A stretch of 64,000 bases of DNA, from positions 183,997-247,996 of the forward strand of contig JAVKDD010000025.1 in the NCBI GenBank assembly GCA_040222455.1, read 5' to 3'. Position numbers and translations under genes: made by a program. Source of the stretch: RHLJ01 sp040222455 (lineage in GTDB: Bacteria; Bacteroidota; Rhodothermia; Balneolales; Balneolaceae). Shown here in pieces: positions 44,330 to 52,448 of this stretch (positions are counted from its first letter, which is position 1; each line of letters starts with the position of its first letter). The notes under the pieces are model-generated. The model searched no databases. It worked only from the letters and a program-made list of their open reading frames with translations, and was not told the DNA's origin.

Positions 44330-45313
44330 CTAATTGTCCTTTAGTGTAAATACAGGGTATTCTTCGATAGCTTTTGCGCGCATGAAACAACGGTAATATT
44401 CTTGAACATAGCTAAACATATCTTCTTTGTGAGCCAAAATACCTTGAATAATCCAGCGTGTATACGCCTTGTTTTTTTCTATTTTAAGGAAATATTGACC
44501 TTTCTGTTCCCGAAAATCGTCGGGTTGCAACTGCTTCAAGCCATGTGCTTTTTTTATCTGTTTATCTACAATGCACCTGAACGGCTCTACAAGATCGCAT
44601 ACCAGAGATTTTCGTTGGTAGAAACTTTGATGATACACACCCTGGTACAGGTCAAAGCCATATAGGTTTAGCATACATTCTATAATATTGAACAGGTAGG
44701 TATAGCCAATATCCATAGTGGTATTTAACAAGTCTATTTTGGTACGGGGTTTGCGGCCTTTCCAACCCATATCTTTAAACCAGGCTTTAAAATAAGCTCT
44801 AGATGCTACACCTTCTATGCCCAACAACGGTTTTAGCGACTTGGCCTGCCCGGCTTGCAGTTGGTATTCTGCCAACCGCTCTATTGCTTCTTTTTGCTCC
44901 CAGTCTTTTTTTCGGATGGTTGCTAATAGCTGCCGCTGGTTAGCTATCTTATTTTCTACAAGGTTCCGAGCAATATCCATATCTTCATATTTATATTGTT
45001 TTCTTCGCAGAAGGAAGTTCCCTTCGGTAGCGCTCCCCCACATGCCATACAGACGGTGGCTATAAGAAAGCATATAGATTGAGAAGGCGAACTTCTTGCT
45101 TCGCTGCAATATCCCGGAGGTAATAGTGATACTTCCCACAATCCAAAGCGAAAATATTTTGTGGCAGGTAGTTTGCAGAATTACCGTGTCTTCTTTGTCA
45201 CTAATCAGGAGGTTATCGTTTTTGAACGATATGCGTTGCCCTTCAGTGGCAAAGCATATCACAATATTTTTTTCTTTAAAATCAGGCAGGCTTAACATAG
45301 GCTGTAATCGCAA
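44330..45313 (-). CDS. cas1: CRISPR-associated integrase Cas1
   Basis: A 327-residue Cas1. The metal-binding residues are Glu167 (in LLGIEGVASRAYF), His228 (in GVYHQSFYQ) and Glu243 (in CDLVEPFR), numbered from the upstream ATG. A start at Met6 (MLSLPDF, 45298) would shorten the overlap with cas4 from 22 to 7 bases and is equally likely. Cas1 with Cas2 inserts new spacers at the leader end. The operon position (after cas4, before cas2) is the normal type V-A order. Confidence 0.97.
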   Translation of the reverse strand: MRLQPMLSLPDFKEKNIVICFATEGQRISFKNDNLLISDKEDTVILQTTCHKIFSLWIVGSITITSGILQRSKKFAFSIYMLSYSHRLYGMWGSATEGNFLLRRKQYKYEDMDIARNLVENKIANQRQLLATIRKKDWEQKEAIERLAEYQLQAGQAKSLKPLLGIEGVASRAYFKAWFKDMGWKGRKPRTKIDLLNTTMDIGYTYLFNIIECMLNLYGFDLYQGVYHQSFYQRKSLVCDLVEPFRCIVDKQIKKAHGLKQLQPDDFREQKGQYFLKIEKNKAYTRWIIQGILAHKEDMFSYVQEYYRCFMRAKAIEEYPVFTLKDN

Positions 45314-45852
45314 AGGTTAGAGTAAATACAGTTTTGGCATTTTGCTTCGATGGGGGTGAAATCTTTTGCATTAAGGTCAAAACTGTTTAGCTGATCTACC
45401 AGCGTTTCAAATTTCCCCTGCATTACAGGGTCGTCGGACGGCAAGGGAATGGGGTGGTTTTTATTATGGGTAAGATCGTGGAGGACAATGCTGGTTACCT
45501 TGTAACCCATTTCGGTAAGGGCGTGGTAATGGGCGTACACCTGGAACACGTACCCGTCATAAATGGTTTTGATTTCTCGCTTGCGTTCCGTTAATACTCC
45601 GGTACTTGTATCGAAGACATCAATTTTACCACACAGGTTATAGGTATCGGAATAGATATCCATACCTTGCAACACGGTTTTGCGAGTACTGTAGGTGCCT
45701 TTATCAATAGCAGTATGTGCTTCTTTCCCGGCTATTTGCGGTTTTTCCTGGTACAGTGCCGTATGGTATGCCTTATATAGTTGATGGAAGTAAATTGAGC
45801 GCGGACAAAAAATAAAATCGTTCAGGAACGATATGGGGATGTAGGGTTCCAT
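45292..45852 (-). CDS. cas4: CRISPR-associated exonuclease Cas4
   Basis: A 186-residue RecB-type nuclease with an iron-sulfur cluster. Cys16 (FIFCPRS) and the C-terminal Cys172, Cys175, Cys181 (with Cys186 as an alternative) are the likely 4Fe-4S ligands. Nuclease residues are His46 (GKEAH), Asp78 (CGKID), Glu89/Lys91 (TERK) and the QVYAHY motif (104-109). Cas4 trims prespacers and helps select those with a PAM. It begins 12 bases after the cas12a stop and overlaps cas1. Confidence 0.96.
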   Translation of the reverse strand: MEPYIPISFLNDFIFCPRSIYFHQLYKAYHTALYQEKPQIAGKEAHTAIDKGTYSTRKTVLQGMDIYSDTYNLCGKIDVFDTSTGVLTERKREIKTIYDGYVFQVYAHYHALTEMGYKVTSIVLHDLTHNKNHPIPLPSDDPVMQGKFETLVDQLNSFDLNAKDFTPIEAKCQNCIYSNLCDYSLC

Positions 45853-45864
45853 ATCAATATCCTG

Positions 45865-48800
45865 TTAATTATTCTGCACAAATTGTAGCCATTCTTTATT
45901 GCTTATGGCCAGGTTTATTTTCTTCCAGTCATCGACTTTATGCTTATTGATTTGTTGCAAAACCCAGAGGCCTTTTTGGGCTATATGGTAGGCTCCGTTG
46001 GCATCGGCATCTTTGGGTAGCTCAGCTCCGGCTTTTCGGCTGTCGTAAAATTCGCCTTTGCTGTTCATTACTGGAGAAATGAGGTAATCCACATTGCTAT
46101 CTGTAATACTGTTTCGCATTTGCAAAGTAAGCTTGAACAGATACATTAGCCTTTCAAAGAAGGTTTTATCGTTATGAGATAGAATCTGGGTTTTCAAATC
46201 TTTTCCATCACCATAAAGAATGTTTGACTTCCCAAGTGCATCCTCAAATTCTTGAGTGAGGTTAATCTCCTTGTTATCCCATTGATTATTCTTTTCATAA
46301 TTTCTAAACGTGAGAATCCGCTCACCATTCGTACACACTGTCCAATGGGTTCGGGTGCCTTCGGCACGGGTAGTGAATTGTTCGTAGTCAAAAGCGAACT
46401 CGAAATACTTCTTGTCAGAATTATAGTGTATACTCTCAAAGTTGCCGAAAAAAGCTTTGGCTTTTTCTACATTTTCGTATTTGGTATAAAATAGGTTAAC
46501 AAACCCGGTGGTCGGGTCTATTTTACTGGTGTTCCACGCCGGTACGTAGAACAGGAAACCACTTTGCTTTCCCAAATCCTTAAAGCTCTTAAACTTGTTC
46601 GTTAGTTGCAGGGCATGGTATAAACCGCCTGTTTCATCGGCTTTATTCTCTTTAAACACCAAATAGTTCAGCTTGTCAATCAGCTTTTTCTCAAGCTTCT
46701 GGTAAATTTGTTTTTCCACTTTAAAGCGTCCGCGCTTAAAGCCAAAATTCAAATCTTCCATTACTACAATGGCGTTGTGCTTTACCATCATTTGGGCAAT
46801 TTTGTGAACCACCTGTGAGAGGTAGCCTTCTTTCAGTTCTTTTATGTTTTCTATTGTTCCCCAATCTTTGCGGGCTTTGTCTCGCTCACCTTCTTTTTTG
46901 TCCAGCAGTTTGTGGTAAGGTGTTTCTATGTTGTATTTTTTATTTACAATGGTGTTTAGCGATTCCTGCTGCAAGATTTCGCCTTGTTGATTGATAAGCG
47001 TTAGATAGATCAAATGCCGCTCGCCCCGGTCTAACCCAATGATATTTACATCTGGGTTGTTTTTGAGAAAAGTTAATACATCCGCATTAATGTATTCATT
47101 TCCAGTTGCTTTAAAGTTTAGTGTGATTGGTACATGAAACTGAAATTTGTCTACGGTATAGCGCTTGTCTTTGGTGATGTCATAATCAAAAGTACTATGC
47201 TTTTTATGCGCATTCGGATTTTTGTTTTTAATCGGTTCGTTGGCTTTGTGGATAGTCAATGTGTCAATAGACTTTTTGCGGTAAAACATTTCTGCCTGCC
47301 CGTTGAGCTTATACACAACGTTTTTCAAGTTTTCAGGATCAAATAATGCCTTCCAGTACAACGTGTGCATATTGGGATTGCCTTTGCTATAAGGTGAAAA
47401 GTCTTTGTTGTAGATTTGGAAAAGGTAGAGTTTGCCTTGACCAACAAGTGAATTGATATACTCAATGGAAACTTTGTCAAAGGTTACTTTATAACCTTGT
47501 TGACTTACCTCTCGGTAAAAGTCTCTTAAATCCTCGTATGTATCTGTTGGTGAAAATTCAAAGTTGAAGTGTTTCCAGTCTTCATGCCTGCTTAGTGAAG
47601 CTTTGAAAAAATCAATAAGAGCATGGCAATCAGTAAGCACGAATTCATTTCCTTTTTTGTGTGTTCCCCTTTTGTATTTATCGAGTAATTCCTCAGTTGG
47701 CTTAAAATAATCAATGTTCTTTTTTGAAAAGAATACTTTAGGCAACATTTTATTTACACCTGGCAGTAGCTTATACACCATTTTATCATAACAATCGCCT
47801 GTTTGATGTTGGCTAATATCTTTAAAAACCTTGTTGTGTTTCTTGTCCATTACAGCTAAAAAATAATTACCATCTTTACATAAAATGGCTGTGAGATAAT
47901 CGGTTTCTTTATTTGCATCCCAACCACCCAATAATTGTGCATTCTCAAAATTCAGTTTAAATTTTTCGGTGCTGTAGGGCTTTTGAGTAGCATAGTTACG
48001 CACCATGTTGTAGAGCGGTATTAATTTCTGCAACTGCTCATAATAGACTTCAAAGTGGCTATAAAAGGTTTCGTCTTTTTCCAGCGTGCTGTCTTTGGGT
48101 AATGCCAGCGGTTTAACAAAGTGCTGTAGTTCCATCAGACTATCCAAAAATGCTTTGATGTCATCAATAGTTTTTTGATCCTGATATAGTTTTTTATCGG
48201 TAGGGTAATCAGCATTTAAAATACCTTTAATACAGCTGTATTTTGCTTCAATATTTGCGATCAAATCAAATTCCTTGTCGCTGTCTTTCTTCTTTTTTGC
48301 CAAGAAGTGAGTTTGGAAGTAATTGACTACAGGGGTTTTACTTTCTGATAAATCGGATAGTATTTCCACTTCATTCTTGTATAGAAATAATGCTCTTTCA
48401 ATTTCGGCAACCGAAAAATGCGATTGTTTCAAGTACTTTTCTTTATCGGCTTTCTGCTTTTTCGAAAACTCACTATTGCCTGGTGCAAGCGTTTGCAAAA
48501 AGGCGAACTTCAACGCAGCTTTTATAATACCCCAGTCGCCAAATAAAGTTTTTGAGATATCCGATAGGGCTTTATCATTCCGGATATAAATTTTATTTAG
48601 ATCGTATGATTTTATATCAGCCAATAATTCTTTGACTTCTTGTAACACGCTTTCGGTTTCAACTTTGTCACTGGGTTTATAATCAATAAGGTTGGCTTTG
48701 TAATAACACTCAATAGCTTCTAGTACCTCCTGGCTATCCTCAAAGGCATCGGGTAAGAACGATATACTTTCTCTATCGCTTAAAATCTGTTTGTAAAGTG

Positions 48801-49680
48801 GCTTTAGCTTGGGTACTCGGTTTTTTTTCTCTTGATTTTGGTTGTATAGGTTTATGTATTCATTCAATCCCTGAATTTTCTTTTTTCCTTCTTCAAAAGT
48901 ACGACCGCCGATAACCAAATTATATACATCGATTCCCGATTGGGTAAGTACACCGTTGTAATAACTCAATTCAAAGGCTTCATTAATAGAAGTACTGTTA
49001 ACTAAATATTCTTCAATTTCATTATACAACACCGGGCATTTCTCATACAGTTCAGGAACTGTCTTTACCTTTTCAAATATTTTGATGTTATCCATAAACT
49101 TAGGAAGGTTTTCATGTACCAAGCGGTAGGCAATAGCAGTGGTTTGCTCTTTGTCAGTGTACATGTTCTTACGGTTTTCGTGGAATCCTCCAAAATAAGT
49201 AGTAAACGATTTAAAATTTTCATCAAAATATATTTCCTGTCCTTTCTGTAAAAAGATCCAATCCTCAAGCAATTCAGTAATCAGTTCCTTTTTGAACATT
49301 TTTGAAAAAACCTCTTTTGTATCTCCTGTATTAAATTCCTGTACTATTTCTTTTCTCAGATTATCCTGTACCTTTTTCAACTTCTCCTTGAACTTGCTAT
49401 CCTTTTTCTTTTCTTCAACATTTTTAAAATACAATTCGGCAAATGCACTTAATGATGTTAATTGAACCTTGCTCAAGGCCTGCTCGATAAAATGCTTGTG
49501 AAAACTATCAATGGTTTTCTTCATCTCTTTATAACTTTCAGCACGTTGCTTATCTTGGTTTAGCAAACCTTTTGCTTCAATAAAGTTCAGTGTTTTACCA
49601 ACAGGGATTAATTCAAATCTCAGGGTTTTTGATATTGAATACTTCCCAATGAATTGAGAAAGAGGATTTATAGGTATCAT
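45865..49680 (-). CDS. cas12a: type V-A effector nuclease Cas12a (Cpf1)
   Basis: A 1271-residue single-protein effector that processes its own crRNA and cleaves DNA. It opens with 'SKTLRFELIPVGKT', the family's hallmark. RuvC residues are Asp884 (IIGLDRGERH), Glu975 (VVMEDLNFGF) and Asp1226 (DADANGAYH), with the Nuc-lobe Arg1189 (QMRNS). By alignment from memory with FnCas12a, His811, Lys820 and Lys837 correspond to its crRNA-processing residues, and Lys591 in GGWDANKE to its PAM-reading lysine. A T-rich PAM such as TTTV is therefore expected. All domains appear intact. It is the first gene of the cas operon. Confidence 0.98.
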   Translation of the reverse strand: MIPINPLSQFIGKYSISKTLRFELIPVGKTLNFIEAKGLLNQDKQRAESYKEMKKTIDSFHKHFIEQALSKVQLTSLSAFAELYFKNVEEKKKDSKFKEKLKKVQDNLRKEIVQEFNTGDTKEVFSKMFKKELITELLEDWIFLQKGQEIYFDENFKSFTTYFGGFHENRKNMYTDKEQTTAIAYRLVHENLPKFMDNIKIFEKVKTVPELYEKCPVLYNEIEEYLVNSTSINEAFELSYYNGVLTQSGIDVYNLVIGGRTFEEGKKKIQGLNEYINLYNQNQEKKNRVPKLKPLYKQILSDRESISFLPDAFEDSQEVLEAIECYYKANLIDYKPSDKVETESVLQEVKELLADIKSYDLNKIYIRNDKALSDISKTLFGDWGIIKAALKFAFLQTLAPGNSEFSKKQKADKEKYLKQSHFSVAEIERALFLYKNEVEILSDLSESKTPVVNYFQTHFLAKKKKDSDKEFDLIANIEAKYSCIKGILNADYPTDKKLYQDQKTIDDIKAFLDSLMELQHFVKPLALPKDSTLEKDETFYSHFEVYYEQLQKLIPLYNMVRNYATQKPYSTEKFKLNFENAQLLGGWDANKETDYLTAILCKDGNYFLAVMDKKHNKVFKDISQHQTGDCYDKMVYKLLPGVNKMLPKVFFSKKNIDYFKPTEELLDKYKRGTHKKGNEFVLTDCHALIDFFKASLSRHEDWKHFNFEFSPTDTYEDLRDFYREVSQQGYKVTFDKVSIEYINSLVGQGKLYLFQIYNKDFSPYSKGNPNMHTLYWKALFDPENLKNVVYKLNGQAEMFYRKKSIDTLTIHKANEPIKNKNPNAHKKHSTFDYDITKDKRYTVDKFQFHVPITLNFKATGNEYINADVLTFLKNNPDVNIIGLDRGERHLIYLTLINQQGEILQQESLNTIVNKKYNIETPYHKLLDKKEGERDKARKDWGTIENIKELKEGYLSQVVHKIAQMMVKHNAIVVMEDLNFGFKRGRFKVEKQIYQKLEKKLIDKLNYLVFKENKADETGGLYHALQLTNKFKSFKDLGKQSGFLFYVPAWNTSKIDPTTGFVNLFYTKYENVEKAKAFFGNFESIHYNSDKKYFEFAFDYEQFTTRAEGTRTHWTVCTNGERILTFRNYEKNNQWDNKEINLTQEFEDALGKSNILYGDGKDLKTQILSHNDKTFFERLMYLFKLTLQMRNSITDSNVDYLISPVMNSKGEFYDSRKAGAELPKDADANGAYHIAQKGLWVLQQINKHKVDDWKKINLAISNKEWLQFVQNN

Positions 49681-49762
49681 AACTGGTCAGTTAAATGTAT
49701 GTTAGCATCAGAAATTAATTCATGGAATATATTTGAAAGGAGTGTCAATTCTTGTCACCCTA

Positions 49763-49773
49763 ATTTCAACAAA
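49763..49773 (-). promoter_or_regulatory. candidate PAM plus seed target upstream of cas12a
   Basis: The minus strand reads TTTG (49773-49770) then TTGAAAT (49769-49763), identical to the first seven bases after the repeat-like hairpin at 49862-49881. If crRNA-like RNA from there is loaded in Cas12a, partial pairing here could repress cas12a transcription without cleavage. This is an inference that rests on a seven-base match in AT-rich DNA. Confidence 0.3.
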
Positions 49774-49833
49774 AAATGTATTTTTTCCTGTACATGGAAC
49801 ATTGCTGTTCAAAAGACTACCACATTAATTCAA

Positions 49834-49890
49834 ACCTAAGTTATTATTTGCGTATTTCAATGCTACACTAAGTGTAGAAATGTAATTCTT
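49834..49890 (-). ncRNA. candidate CRISPR-repeat-like RNA (CreR-like) upstream of cas12a
   Basis: On the minus strand 'ATTTCTACACTTAGTGTAGC' (49881-49862) resembles the Cas12a crRNA handle of the array: it keeps ATTTCTAC and GTAG, and the stem is extended to seven perfect pairs (CTACACT/AGTGTAG). If the handle ends at the same register as in the array, the next bases (pseudo-spacer) start with TTGAAAT at 49860. The same seven bases follow a TTTG PAM at 49773-49763, about 83-93 bases upstream of the cas12a start. cas-regulating RNAs (CreR) with such limited complementarity are known in type V-A systems. The promoter and the 3' end are not identified; the extent given is approximate. Confidence 0.35.
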
Positions 49891-50133
49891 GCCTCGAATT
49901 ATTCGATGAATACAATTAATACATTAAAAGAAATAATCTATAAAACAACCACCTCTTTGTGGAATACATTTCTGTGATTCAATCTTGAAATCTTTCGAAA
50001 GCTTCAATACAATAATTTCCGATCATTATCATTATTCCCAAAAATAATTTTGTAAGGACTCCCCTTTTTGTCGGTCTAACCTTAAGACATTGTTTATACA
50101 GTGGATAAATTTCAAACCTTAATGGAGATAGTT

Positions 50134-50517
50134 ATGTCTGTTAAATTTAATGTAATCGAAAGAGGTCAACCTGGAGTTGAGGGCGGTGGAACTAAAAAGT
50201 ACTACGCTTCAGCAATCACAACCGGAAATCTTGGAATAGAACAAATAACGGCAAGAATTGAACAAATCAGTACCGTTAGCGGAGCAGATATCAGAGCAGT
50301 TTTATATGGTATTGTAGATGTAGTACCCGATTTACTAAGTGATGGGAATATTGTCAATATTGGTGATCTGGGTAGTTTCAGGATAAGTATCAGCTCTAAT
50401 CCCAGTGATACAGAAGAAGAGGTATCCGCTTCTAATATTAAAAAGTCGAAGATACTATTCCGTCCGGGTAAGAAGTTTAAGCTCATGCTTAACAACTTGG
50501 AATACAAAAAAGCCTAG
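50134..50517 (+). CDS. HU-like DNA-binding protein (HU-HIG type)
   Basis: A 127-residue protein counted from the ATG at 50134, which has ggag about seven bases upstream; an in-frame GTG at 50101 is less likely. The fold pattern is HU/IHF-like but with an N-terminal extension ('KYYASAITTGNLGIEQITARIEQ', cut to ITTGNLGIEQITARI) and 'VNIGDLGSFRISI' in the DNA-binding part. This matches the HU-related proteins common in Bacteroidota. A strong terminator follows. It is divergent from cas12a and need not be linked to it. Confidence 0.85.
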   Translation: MSVKFNVIERGQPGVEGGGTKKYYASAITTGNLGIEQITARIEQISTVSGADIRAVLYGIVDVVPDLLSDGNIVNIGDLGSFRISISSNPSDTEEEVSASNIKKSKILFRPGKKFKLMLNNLEYKKA

Positions 50518-50562
50518 AGGTTTAAACTTCGAAATATTAACCTTATTTACTTTATACAAAAC

Positions 50563-50594
50563 AGGGTGCTTGTTAATTCAGGCACCCTTTTTAA
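50563..50594 (+). terminator. Rho-independent terminator of the HU-like gene
   Basis: AGGGTGC at 50563-50569 and GCACCCT at 50582-50588 form a perfect seven-base stem with a 12-base loop, followed by TTTTT. It lies 46 bases after the HU-like stop. Confidence 0.9.
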
Positions 50595-50694
50595 TTTCAT
50601 GCTTATGTTTCAATAAAAACATAGTGATGTTTTATCCAAAACATAACGTTCAATTGATCAATTGATGCTTATGTTTTGTGAATACCTAAATGGC

Positions 50695-51147
50695 TTAACC
50701 TTCTATGAGTTCAAAATGGGGTAAATCATCGAAGCTCTGATCTTGTAAAATTACCCCGTCCTTATCCCAGTTTCCTCCCCATCTTACCCTGTGTGTTATC
50801 TCCTCTTTTTCTAATAATTCTTCGGCACAGGAAATTACTATTCCGGCTATATAACATAACGAAGGTTTGTCATAGACCAGCTTCCTTCTTATTTCTATAT
50901 CAGGATGGTACACAAAAATATCTGCGGCTAATGAGGGTTCGGCATTGTGTTTCCCTTTTCTTTCTATTCCATCGATCTGTGATTTCCCTTCATCAAATAA
51001 CTGTTTCTGGCGTTCAAGGCTTCGGTGTCCTTCTGCAATTCCAAAGTCTATTCTGCTTCGTTTTATTGCTAATTGTAGAATCTTCTGAAGTTCTTCGTGG
51101 CAGGTGAGTAATTTTGTGGTGCTCGAATTCCCAAATCGAAAAGGCAT
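50695..51147 (-). CDS. M15-family peptidase, phage-endolysin-like
   Basis: A 150-residue protein without signal peptide. 'FGIAEGHRSLERQKQLFDEG' (core GHRSLERQKQLF) and 'GKHNAEPSLAADIFVY' carry the first His and Asp of the zinc site, and 'LPHFELIE' carries the last His. This is the pattern of phage-type L-alanyl-D-glutamate/D-Ala-D-Ala peptidases. It would cut peptidoglycan cross-links. There is no holin, integrase or other phage gene nearby, so it may be a domesticated or remnant gene. It is convergent with the HU-like gene. Confidence 0.85.
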   Translation of the reverse strand: MPFRFGNSSTTKLLTCHEELQKILQLAIKRSRIDFGIAEGHRSLERQKQLFDEGKSQIDGIERKGKHNAEPSLAADIFVYHPDIEIRRKLVYDKPSLCYIAGIVISCAEELLEKEEITHRVRWGGNWDKDGVILQDQSFDDLPHFELIEG

Positions 51148-51201
51148 AAGTATCAGTATTAATTAACGAATACTTAGTTAGATCAGGATTAAAGGAATTC
51201 C

Positions 51202-51327
51202 TTACAAGAATAGTTTATGGATGAACACTTTTATAACTGGATATACATGATCAACCATGATATCCAATGTTAGAATCACCATTGTGAAATAGAAAAAATC
51301 TTTGCTCTTATTTTTGATCTTTTTCAT
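51202..51327 (-). CDS. putative small membrane protein (41 residues)
   Basis: A 41-codon frame that begins 12 bases after the cdsA stop, on the same strand. The product starts MKKIKNKSKDFFYF and has one hydrophobic segment (about 12-27). There is no clear ribosome-binding site. The position at the end of the cdsA operon and the basic-then-hydrophobic layout make it plausible, but nothing else supports it. Confidence 0.3.
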   Translation of the reverse strand: MKKIKNKSKDFFYFTMVILTLDIMVDHVYPVIKVFIHKLFL

Positions 51328-51339
51328 ATGCTAATTTAA

Positions 51340-52161
51340 TTAAAACGAAACCATTCCCAAAGCTTCTAACACTTTGAGATAAATGAGGGCTACGGGAGCG
51401 GCAAGAATGAGGGCGTCAAAGCGATCGAAGAAGCCACCATGTCCGGGTAAAAGGTTCGATGAGTCTTTAATTCCTGCTTTGCGTTTCAGCTTGCTTTCTA
51501 ATAAATCGCCGATAGGTCCAAAGGTACCTACCAGTAAGGCCAATGGGATAATCTGTGTCCACGTTAAGGGAGATTGGATGGGTACTATCCAGATTAATGC
51601 ATAAGCCCCAATTATACTGCCAAGGTATCCCGAAAAGAATCCTTCCCAGGTTTTCTTTGGGCTGATAGATGGTGCAAGTGCGTGTTTGCCAAAACTTTTT
51701 CCGCCAAAATAGGCGAATATGTCGCTTCCCCATACCATTAATACCACCATCATAGTAAGCAAAAAACCTTGTTCTTTAGTACCAGTATCAGAAATCATTA
51801 TCAAAGAAAGCATTCCTATAGGTGCATATAATCCTGCAAAAAAAGTAGCGCTTAGTTCTGAGATGCTATACGCTGAAGTATTGAATGTCTGGAGCGCTGA
51901 AAAGAGTACAAAAATGCCAATACCAAGTTCAAAACTGAATGGAATTGCTGGAGAAAGCATCACCCATAAACCAATGGTATAAGGGAAAAGTATATCGACG
52001 GGTGATCTTGCTTTATCAAGAATCTTAATCATCTCGTGGATTATGAAAAAACCTATTACAATAATAAGTGCTTTAAAGTACCAGCCTCCCACCCAGGTAA
52101 TTCCAATAAAAATAAGTGCAGCCGGAACGGCAAAGGCTATGCGTTTAAGGAGTTCATTCAA
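51340..52161 (-). CDS. cdsA: phosphatidate cytidylyltransferase
   Basis: A 273-residue integral membrane enzyme that makes CDP-diacylglycerol from phosphatidate and CTP, the branch point of phospholipid synthesis. About eight hydrophobic segments precede the signature near the C-terminus: 'SPKKTWEGFFSG' and 'KRKAGIKDSSNLLPGHGG' with 'FFDRFDALI' following (the CDP-DG synthase motif). Its start overlaps the DUF2007 gene by four bases. It is part of the long minus-strand envelope run. Confidence 0.96.
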   Translation of the reverse strand: MNELLKRIAFAVPAALIFIGITWVGGWYFKALIIVIGFFIIHEMIKILDKARSPVDILFPYTIGLWVMLSPAIPFSFELGIGIFVLFSALQTFNTSAYSISELSATFFAGLYAPIGMLSLIMISDTGTKEQGFLLTMMVVLMVWGSDIFAYFGGKSFGKHALAPSISPKKTWEGFFSGYLGSIIGAYALIWIVPIQSPLTWTQIIPLALLVGTFGPIGDLLESKLKRKAGIKDSSNLLPGHGGFFDRFDALILAAPVALIYLKVLEALGMVSF

Positions 52162-52448
52162 AGGTCTTCTCCTTCTTCGTCTGTGTATAAGTCGGTATTT
52201 GTGGCTTCAAATTCGGCCAGCGCTTTTCGTGCCTTTTTTTCGAACTCTAGTGGCACATACAAATATATTAGCGCCATTTCGCCAACAATAAGGCTATAGG
52301 CGGTATCTCTTTTTGAAAGTACATTGGAAGGTATTTTCAAATTTGAGAGATAATTTTTTGCTAGATCAATTTCGTATTCAGTACTTCCTTCAAGTACACA
52401 TACCCAGTTTTCAATATCGTTAGGCTTGGGAAAATCAAATAGGCTCAT
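52158..52448 (-). CDS. DUF2007-like putative signal-transducing protein
   Basis: A 96-residue protein with the beta-alpha-beta-beta layout of DUF2007: 'NWVCVLEGSTEYEIDLAKNYL' (core VLEGSTEYEIDLAKN) then 'IPSNVLSKRDTAY', ending in a charged helix and an acidic tail. The biochemical role is unknown. It overlaps the CPBP gene by 14 bases and cdsA by four. Confidence 0.8.
   Translation of the reverse strand: MSLFDFPKPNDIENWVCVLEGSTEYEIDLAKNYLSNLKIPSNVLSKRDTAYSLIVGEMALIYLYVPLEFEKKARKALAEFEATNTDLYTDEEGEDL

Larger units (their letters stand above)
49681..50133. other. 453-base AT-rich divergent region between cas12a and the HU-like gene
   Basis: It holds the promoters of cas12a (minus) and the HU-like gene (plus). 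No credible protein gene was seen; a plus-strand frame that leaves cas12a at 49654-49839 has no coding character. The notable content is a repeat-like hairpin at 49863-49877 and a possible target of its flanking sequence at 49763-49773, listed separately. A TTGACA occurs on the minus strand near 49746-49741, but no well-spaced -10 box follows it. Confidence 0.5.

Noticed and set aside
46194..46494. Frames on both strands inside cas12a
   Set aside because: They are out-of-frame shadows of the cas12a coding sequence.
49800..49832. A second repeat-like copy (AATT...GTAG on the minus strand near 49826-49811) after the candidate pseudo-spacer
   Set aside because: It lacks the CTAC arm of the handle and cannot fold into the same hairpin, so it was not counted as support for a mini-CRISPR.
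49654..49839. 61-codon plus-strand frame upstream of cas12a
   Set aside because: It starts inside the cas12a 5' end, has no ribosome-binding site and no coding character.
50134..51147. A prophage
   Set aside because: Only an endolysin-like peptidase and an HU-like protein are present; there is no integrase, structural or replication gene and no tRNA attachment site.
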